From: Spirogloea muscicola
Taxonomy: Eukaryota; Streptophyta; Zygnematophyceae; Spirogloeales; Spirogloeaceae
Direction of reading: 5' to 3'
Length of the DNA stretch: 49,317 bases
NCBI GenBank assembly: GCA_009602725.1
Contig: WELB01000021.1
Location: 626,971-676,287 of the forward strand
Part shown: positions 43,500-49,317 of the stretch, piece after piece
How the letters are laid out: each line of letters starts with the position of its first letter
How positions within the stretch are numbered: position 1 is the first letter of the stretch
Position numbers and translations under genes: made by a program
The notes under the pieces: generated by a model
What the model was told of the DNA's origin: nothing
Seen by the model: only the letters and a program-made list of their open reading frames with translations
The model's database searches: none

Positions 43500-44045
43500 C
43501 TGGCACAGCCTTCCTCCCTTGTGGGACCCACTTCCAGGAGCCTAGCTTCTCGGACCTGAGGCTGCTTAGCAGGGGTTACTGAGTAATACGTAGCTGCTTT
43601 GTTTCTTGCTGTGCTTGTTTTTCTTAGCGTTTCCCCTTGGCCCCCTTTTCGTACTTCGTTCCTCATATTTTTGGCTGGCTTTTCGCTGTCGCTGCTTAGC
43701 TCGTAGTTTGGCCCCTTCGAACCTTGTCAATTCTTTTCGGGCTGGCCTCTCACAGCCCTTGCCCCCATTGGGAGAGCCACTTCTCTCTCTTTTCCGGCCC
43801 CTATCCTCAATGGGCGGCAGCTAGTCTGTCGGATGTGAGGCTCCTCACTCGTAACTACTAAGTGGTCCATCCTCCCCCGTTCTGCCATAGCCTCTTCAGG
43901 CCCCGCAGTCGCTGCTTAGCTCGTAGTTTGGCCCCTTCGAACCTTGTCAATTCTTTTCGGGCTGGCTTCTCACAGCCCTTGCCCCCATTGGGAGAGCCAC
44001 TTCTTCTATCCTCAATGGGCGAGCCCTTTCCACTTTCTGTCCCAA
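43500..44045 (+). repeat. Two tandem retrotransposon tails with protein ends
   Basis: The first reads FSDLRLLSRGY-stop at about 43580 after the GGACCCACTTCCAGGAGCC box, then a 3' region with hairpin GGGCTGGCCTCTCACAGCC (about 43739-43757). The second has SDVRLLTRNY-stop at about 43860 and hairpin GGGCTGGCTTCTCACAGCC (about 43960-43978). From AGTCGCTGCTTAGCTCGTAG through the hairpin to GGGAGAGCCACTTCT the two 3' regions are nearly identical, so this is a recent tandem duplication of about 220 bases. Confidence 0.85.
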
Positions 44046-44379
44046 AATTCCCTCCGCCCCCCGGATGGGGCTTTAGCGTTGAGAGGCCTCACGATTGGCC
44101 ACCCCTCGAAGCCGTCCCTGCCTGCCGTCCGATCGAAGATACCGCCAAGGTCAATGACCTCGGTCTTCCCGTTCAAAATTGTGAACCACTGACTCCTTCG
44201 ACCGTGCCCTTGCCCCCATCTGGAGAACCACTTCTTGCCACAGGGAGAGCCACTTCTTCGACGTGCCCACTCCACGCTATCTGCCTCCAAGGCTGGGCAT
44301 TTGGTGGCCTGCGCCGCCCGGGGACAAGGAATCAAAGCATGCGGATCACCCGCGGGAGGAAGAAAGCGCGGCCAGATTG
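44046..44379. other. Unassigned stretch between tails
   Basis: C-rich sequence with a repeated GAGAACCACTTCTT / GAGAGCCACTTCTT motif like that following the hairpin; probably decayed tail DNA. Confidence 0.4.
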
Positions 44380-44435
44380 ATAGGTGGCAGTGAGAGGCCA
44401 GCCCAAAGGAATGGACAAGGTCGCGGAGCGGGAGG
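44380..44435 (-). repeat. Retrotransposon hairpin fragment, inverted
   Basis: GGCAGTGAGAGGCCAGCCC with AAAGGAATGGACAAGGTC, reverse complement of the family-A unit. Confidence 0.75.
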
Positions 44436-44639
44436 ACGAAGTTTCCCGCTCGGTATCGACACTCACGGGGCTATTGGCGCCCGGTGGCTCGAGCTGCTCC
44501 ACCAGCTCTCGCCCAGCGCTGTATCTTGCTGGTACCACGGGGAACAGCCGACTTCCACACAGCCGGCTGGTGTACCGCACGTGCTTGGCCGTCTCTTTTG
44601 AGTCTACAGCGCTCCCAGGCACTCGCGTTACACCAGCGT

Positions 44640-44760
44640 GCTGGTCGTGCAATAGCCCAGGCTAATGGCTTCCGTGGTGGTGGTTTGGCGCCTCAGTAGA
44701 GCTTGTCAGATATGCATGTGCTCACCCGGGGTTATTAGTGTCCCCCTTAGCCAGCCCATT
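44640..44760 (+). repeat. Retrotransposon coding end (LSDMHVLTRGY-stop)
   Basis: AQANGFRGGGLAPQ, then a TAG in frame, then SLSDMHVLTRGY and TAG at about 44738. The internal stop shows the copy is dead. No hairpin follows. Confidence 0.7.
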
Positions 44761-44799
44761 ACCCAGTTACCTGGTCAATTGTAAGGCTAGAATTGGCCT

Positions 44800-45095
44800 C
44801 CCTTTCAGTATCATGCGCACCGCGCGCTTTCTCTCTCTGCAGAGGTCCATGGACCTGCACCTACGTGCCGGACGAGCCCTCGCTGCTGCCTCTGGCCCTG
44901 GCTAGGGGGCCGCTTACAGGAGCCAAGTTTCTCTGACTTGAGGCTGCTTAGCAGAGGTTACTGAGAGTTTCGTAGCTGCTTAGTTTCTTTGTGCTTGCTT
45001 GTCTAAGTGCTTCCCTGGCCCCTTCTCGCACTTTGTTCATTTCTTATTTTGGGCTGGCCTTTTCCAGCCCCCCTCCTCAATGGGCGAGCCCTTCT
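44800..45095 (+). repeat. 5'-truncated retrotransposon tail with hairpin
   Basis: Coding remnants resembling MRTARFLSLQRSM lead to FSDLRLLSRGY-stop at about 44964. The 3' region contains GTAGCTGCTTAGTTTCTTTG and the hairpin GGGCTGGCCTTTTCCAGCCC (about 45051-45070), then CTCAATGGGCGAGCCC. Confidence 0.8.
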
Positions 45096-45395
45096 TCTCT
45101 CGCTCTCTCGCGCAGGTATATTGCATGCGCCTGCCCGTCTTGCTGCAGAGGTCCATGGCACGTGCGCTGTCTGCGTGCCGGTCGCGCATTGGCTGCAGCC
45201 TCTGGCTCTGGCCAGGGGACCCGCTACTCGGAGATTGGTCTCTCCGGCCTGCGGCTGCTAAACAGGGGGTTACTGAGGTTTCGTGGCTACTTGCTTTCTT
45301 GTGTGCTTTCTCTGGCCCCTTCGACATTGTTCATTATCTATGGGCTGGCCTCCTCACAGCCACCGCCCTCTCCTGGAAGCATCTTCACTTTGGGG
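45096..45395 (+). repeat. 5'-truncated retrotransposon tail, joined head to tail with the previous one
   Basis: SLAQVYCMRLPVLLQRSMA, a frame change, then a decayed LSGLRLLNRG region and a hairpin GGGCTGGCCTCCTCACAGCC (about 45334-45353). The join with the preceding tail is at SRSLAQV near 45100-45115. Confidence 0.8.
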
Positions 45396-45429
45396 GAGCC
45401 ACTTCGCCCTCTACTGGGAGAGTCTTTCT

Positions 45430-45510
45430 GTGAAGGGGACGAGGGCTGTGAACAGCCAGCCCGGAAAGACTTGACAAGGTCCGAAGGGGCCGAAAAGTGC
45501 TGAAATACAT
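45430..45510 (-). repeat. Retrotransposon hairpin fragment, inverted
   Basis: GAGGGCTGTGAACAGCCAGC, then CCGGAAAGACTTGACAAGG and GAAGGGGCCGAAAAG. Nearly the same as 5300-5325 and 38600-38660. Confidence 0.75.
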
Positions 45511-45719
45511 GACTAAGCAGGGACCATGTAGGATTAGGCATGCCGCCCCAACCTATTCAAAGGCCTGCCTCCCCACCTATCTGACCGGAGTGTGTCATCT
45601 TTTGATTTTGCGACACCGTGTGTCAGCCATTTTACAGCGAGCTTAGGCTCATGCTTTGCACCAGAAAGTGGTTGAGCTTTGGCTGGTGGCAGAAGGGCTT
45701 GTCGTTTGCAGTCCGGTAT

Positions 45720-46030
45720 CCGGGCATCAGTTAGCGCCCTCTTCGTGCTGACTCGTTGTTGCTGAGCTGGTCAGCTTAGCAGCTTGTAACAGACATCTGT
45801 TGCTTCCACGAATGGCTGCATAGCCGTTATTCTTTCTGATATTGGGGGGTGCCTCGTGCCAGATTATGGGGTGCTCCTGCGCCTTCAAGCATTTGGTATT
45901 TGCCATCTGGTGTTCAGGCATCGATTGGCGACCTCTATGCGTTGACCCGTGGTTACTGAGCCGGTCAATTTGCAGTGGGTGATGACGGCATTAGATGTGC
46001 TTGCCTTTGTACTCGGCCATTTTGGCCTTC
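45720..46030 (+). repeat. Two family-B retrotransposon tails
   Basis: LFVLTRCC-stop at about 45758 and DLYALTRGY-stop at about 45957 are each followed by GAGC(T/C)GGTCA and then AGCTTGTAAC...ACATCT or GCAGTGGGTGATG. The second continues to TTTGTACTCGGCC. Between them is CTTCCACGAATGGCTGCATA, shared with 22650. The protein end is the same as in family A but the 3' region differs. Confidence 0.6.
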
Positions 46031-46159
46031 GATTCTTTCAACTTTACAAATAACTTACTTCCGGCCCTTTAAGACCTTGATCAATGTTATTGGGTCGGCT
46101 CTCACAGTCACTGCCGTATAAGCTGTTTCTTTTTGGTTGCCCTGTCATACGATGGGCCC

Positions 46160-48256
46160 CGCACGCCGCGACGCTTGCTGACCAACTCTTGCTGAGTACC
46201 TCGAAGTCCGCGGAACTTCCAGCTGGGTGCACACCAGGTCGTGGCGCAGCCGCCCAGAGCGTGGCGGCGGCGGCCCGCCACCGCCACCGCCAAACACCAC
46301 CACCCGGCCCCCCACCGCCAGTTAGTCGCAAAGACCTACCTAGAGGCTGCGAAAAGCATGCAAAACAAGGACTGAGTTGCTGGAGGCTTCATCTTGGCGA
46401 GGGTGCCGCCACAGGACGGGGGCAGCTAAGAAGTGGGCAGTGTGAAGGGGCTGATTTCACATCGCCCTTGTGCCATTGTCTTACTTATTCAGCCGGCTAG
46501 GTCTAGCGCACCTTCTATTGCAGTATTCTTGAATGTTGTGTACCGCGACCTGTGGAGCTCGGGTAGTCAAAAGGCAGGCAGAAGCCTCGATGTGCCCTCA
46601 ACTCACACCGTCTTCACGACTTCTCGCGAGGCCTCCACTGAGCGCCTGACCAAGTGTGGCTGGTGAGCCTTCTCACAGCCTGAGGATTCTGAGTACCTAG
46701 CGCACTCTTCCAAGGGGCAACCCCTTAGCAGACCAGCGGAGACTGTAGGTAGAGAATCAACGACTCTGCTGACCAGCTCAACGAAACAGCGCAGACTGTA
46801 CGTAGAGCTTTCATCGACTCTGCTGACAAACTCAACGGAGCAGCTTCATGGGCCGCTGGTAAGGCTGTCTGCTTTCTTCATTCACAGAGGTTGCCCAGTC
46901 AACAAATCAATTTGCAAATGCAATGCCTCCACCTTTGGCTCCTAGGCCACTTGGCAGCACATCTACCACTCACGCGAGCTGCCCTTCTTGTGCAGCTCGA
47001 GTCGGGGAATCAGCGGAAGCAGCAAAAGCTACCATGGCACAGATGAATGTTGCGGCCAATGCCATTACCAGTGCAGCCACTCATGTTGAAGAAGCAGCAT
47101 ATTCGGCTCAGGTTGCTTGCACCAAGGCTGGCGAAGGAAGCAATGCCATAGAAAAACTAGCCAACACAACAGCATCATTGGTGGGAGAGCTTGGACCGAG
47201 GCTTAGTACAACATCGATCAAGCATCGTTAACTCTTGGTGCTATTCAAGATTCTGTCAGCGAGATCACACCACGGGCCGCCTCGACTCTGGAGACGGTCC
47301 AAAAGACTGTCCAAGAATTGACGCCCACTGAACAAAGTGCACTGCACTCGTTGAGTGCCACAAGCGAGGCAGTGGGACAAAACATTCCAGCCTTGGTGCA
47401 AAGCTGTCAGGTCATTAGTTCGGCAAGCCTGCTTTTGCTTGTTGACCCAAGTGTTGCTCGCTGCATTATCGGCACGCCTGGTCTGAATTGCAGGCTGTGT
47501 TTATACCAAGCACAAACTGCTATTTGAAGCAACGGAAAATCATGAATCTCACAATCTGTATGGTCCTAGCCTTGGACGAACTTTTCTATCCGCTTTATCG
47601 GTGTTTCGTGACTGATTTATTTGTCAGTGTTTCTTGACTGATTGCTATATTTCTCTTCAGGCTGCAGCTGTAGCAAGTTTTGCAGGCGCTGCAGCTCTGG
47701 CTATTACAGCTAAGAGTCTGAAAACAATTGCTGTCAACTCTACAAGAATGGTTGCTACGAAAGAGGCCAGCCTGGTCTTCCGAGCAGCTGATAGAGTTTC
47801 CAACAGAGCAGGCGCCACTTCACCAGAAAAATGCAAGAGCGTCACTTGGCCATGTAAGTAGCAACATCTCAAGAATGGCACACTGCCACCTCACACAGTG
47901 CGATTCAACCATTCGTGCTGTGCTTTCAGTACAATGCACTACCCAGCAGTCCTGGCCCGCTTCTCAACTCTATGTGAAGGCTTTGCAGCACTCCAGTCAA
48001 GCTGACATTCCAATACAAGCTTCAGTGACTTTTTTCTGTCGTCAGGCTGGGCCATGAGACATTGAAGATGTGAATGGAAATTGTGTGTCATATGCTGCAG
48101 GACACCAAAGCATGCAATAGAGAAAGTCAAGGCAATGCGCGAAAGTGGTGTGCTGCTAAAAGGGAAGGAGGTTGTCTACCATTGCGATGTCATTGTTGCC
48201 ACCTGTGATGAAGACATCATTGAGATGCCAGAAGGGATGGGTCGCTTTATTGTCTG
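46160..48256 (+). repeat. Segmental duplication, copy 2
   Basis: Partner of 23155-25520, same orientation, about 23 kb downstream. It lacks the tail insertion and the telomere block found in copy 1 and is interrupted at about 48256 by a family-C repeat. Confidence 0.9.
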
Positions 48257-48265
48257 GCGAGCTTG
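46714..48265 (+). pseudogene. Decayed second copy of the putative N-myristoylated protein gene
   Basis: The start ATG of copy 1 is AGG here (46713-46715 region: CCAAGGGGCAACCCC), with one base lost soon after. A segment of about 60 bases in exon 1 is duplicated (ACTCTGCTGAC occurs twice). Exon 2 (46996-47410) has a one-base loss near 47213 leading to TAA at 47229. Exon 3 (47661-47853) lacks about 90 bases that encode the RGWKHDQHGVFIPATEDA part in copy 1. Exon 4 (48101 on) still reads TPKHAIEKVKAMRESGVLLK and stops at TGA 48263, in foreign sequence. Introns and most splice sites are kept. No intact product is possible, although transcription is not excluded. Confidence 0.85.
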
Positions 48266-48565
48266 AGCGCGGATCGGCAGGAGCAGCGTGGAATCGATGG
48301 ACTGCGGCCAGCATCGCCAGTGGTGCGTCGGCCTACCGGCTCGTGGAGGAGGCCGAGAGCAGCCGAGCTGGGCTGCGAGCCGGCGCGGCGGCGGCGGCGC
48401 CGCAGCGAGGGTGCCGCCGCGCGGGGGGAGAGTGGCCTGGGAATGCGGCATAAACCGTGCGTGTGCTTTACAGGCAACGACTCCGCTCCTCGCCGCCGCC
48501 TTCCAGCGGTGTAGCGAGCAAGAAGTGTCGTTAGGAACGAAAGGAAAGGAAGCGGCTGTGAGCCG
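48256..48565 (+). repeat. GC-rich dispersed repeat, family C, copy that breaks the pseudogene
   Basis: Begins GCGAGCTTGAGCGCG exactly where similarity to copy 1 is lost, then TACCGGCTCGTGGAGGAGGC, GAGAGCAGCCGAGCTGGGCT and a GGCGGCGGC tract. The end near 48545 has AAGCGGCTGTGAGCCGC, related to the hairpin end of the other copies. Confidence 0.65.
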
Positions 48566-48762
48566 CAGACGGGAGCTGGATCCCGCGACGTATCAGAAGA
48601 GCGTATTTAATGTATCCGCCCCCCTGACGGCGCTCCGCGCGTTTTCCTTCTCTCGGGCTGCCCTTACGCCCCCCTGGCCGCCTTCCCGCACTGGCCGGCC
48701 CCTTCGTTTCTTTCTCTGCCGATCTCTTGCTTTCACACCCACTAGCTTCTATTGGAAAAGTA

Positions 48763-48813
48763 GTTGTTTTCTGGGCTGCCTCTCATAGTTGTTTTCTGGG
48801 CTGCCCCTTCAGG
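48763..48813 (+). repeat. Short tandem of a tail motif
   Basis: TAGTTGTTTTCTGGGCTGCC occurs twice (about 48761 and 48788), 27 bases apart. The motif resembles the first arm of the family-A hairpin without its partner arm. Confidence 0.7.
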
Positions 48814-48815
48814 TC

Positions 48816-48897
48816 GCGGGCGTCGCCGCCGCCGCCGCCGACACCCCTCCAAAACCCCGGGCCGCCGCCGGCGTCGCTGCCGGCGGCGCCCGCCAAA
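48816..48897. repeat. GCC triplet-rich tract
   Basis: GCCGCCGCCGCCGCCG followed by mixed GCCGCCGGC sequence; low complexity. Confidence 0.85.
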
Positions 48898-48904
48898 GAA
48901 AGAA

Positions 48905-48981
48905 AGCAGCTACAAATTACTCAGTAACCCCTGCTAAGCAGCCGCAAATCAGAGAGGCTAGGGTCCTGGAAGTGGGTCCCC
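48905..48981 (-). repeat. Retrotransposon coding end (LSDLRLLSRGY-stop), minus strand
   Basis: The minus strand reads FQDPSLSDLRLLSRGY and stops near 48924. The 3' region beyond it is replaced by the GCC tract, so no hairpin follows. It directly abuts a plus-strand piece of retrotransposon body. Confidence 0.75.
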
Positions 48982-49317
48982 TGGAGGCCTTTCGGACATC
49001 GCTTCAACTCTTCCTCGGCCTCCCACCTAATTGCCTGATTGGGGTGCGCCAGTGCGAGTGCGGCTTCCGTGCAGAGGGTGCTGTGCTCGCCACTCACATG
49101 CTGAGATGCCCCACTGGACCAGAAGTGGTGGGCATTCACAACCTCCTTCGCGATGCCCTGGCGGGCTTGATGGGCGACGCCGGCTACCGTGCGGTCGTGG
49201 AAGTCAACAATATCATGCCTATCACCACGGACGCCCAGGGACGTCATCATCGCCGCACACTTGACATTGTGGGCGTGCAACCTGGTGGAGGACCACGGGC
49301 CCTGGTCGACGTTGTTG
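48982..49317 (+). mobile_element. C-terminal body fragment of a non-LTR retrotransposon ORF (zinc-binding and endonuclease-like region), cut by window edge
   Basis: The plus strand is open from about 48976 to the edge. It shows C-E-C-G-F and H-M-L-R-C (a CCHC-like set, residues about 28-50 of the fragment), then IHNLLRDALAGLMGDAGYRA, and a basic RRTLDIVGV followed by ALVDVV. In many site-specific and related non-LTR elements this order belongs to the region after the reverse transcriptase, where a restriction-like endonuclease has R/K-PD...D-V. Here the position of P is L, so the catalytic assignment is uncertain. It would follow, in protein order, the region ending at base 1 of the window in the minus-strand element. 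Confidence 0.65.

Overview
The window is eukaryotic nuclear DNA, most likely from a green-lineage organism, probably a streptophyte or other green alga. Four things point there: a WRKY transcription-factor gene with a spliceosomal intron that ends behind a perfect TACTAAC branch-point motif; interstitial plant-type telomere repeats (TTTAGGG/CCCTAAA); a fragment of mitochondrial DNA whose rRNA and tRNA sequences look plant or algal; and heavy loading with non-LTR retrotransposon debris. There is no bacterial-style gene packing, no operon and no CRISPR array. Most long open frames in the GC-rich patches are chance frames.

Layout. 1-2083 (-) is a frameshifted non-LTR retrotransposon ORF with a recognisable reverse transcriptase, running off the left edge. 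2.6-6.0 kb is a cluster of short minus-strand retrotransposon 3' tails. 6.7-9.3 kb holds a second, strongly decayed reverse transcriptase on the plus strand. 9.3-18.2 kb is mostly unrecognised, moderately AT-rich sequence with a GC-rich repeat at 12.6-13.1 kb and more tails. 18.2-20.4 kb has another GC-rich repeat and a possible repeat-protein remnant. 20.8-21.3 kb has a candidate two-exon gene fragment followed by a telomere-like array. 22.6-26.1 kb contains an intron-bearing gene for a putatively N-myristoylated protein. A damaged second copy lies at 46.2-48.3 kb, so about 2.5 kb was duplicated in direct orientation.

The WRKY gene occupies 28.4-29.95 kb (-), followed by a GC-rich stretch at 30.1-30.8 kb, a 520-bp pure (AG)n tract at 32.3-32.8 kb, a 19-bp minisatellite at 33.5 kb and a compound non-coding duplication at 33.8-35.3 kb. 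A small candidate three-exon gene is at 35.3-35.7 kb. 37.8-46.0 kb is again dominated by retrotransposon tails, interrupted at 40.8-41.06 kb by a mitochondrial insertion lying between two diverged 90-bp direct repeats. The right edge carries the C-terminal part of a third non-LTR element.

The most informative structure is the pair of duplicated loci, because each copy is a control for events in the other. Copy 1 has gained a 51-bp telomere-repeat block inside an exon and a roughly 195-bp retrotransposon tail with a short target-site duplication. Copy 2 has lost its start codon and part of an exon, carries frameshifts, and is cut by a GC-rich repeat. The tails share a conserved end of the encoded protein (S-D-L-x-L-L-x-R-G-Y-stop) and a following 3' region with a strongly conserved hairpin. 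They are best read as 5'-truncated products of one or two LINE-like families, with the hairpin a candidate recognition structure for the element's own reverse transcriptase.
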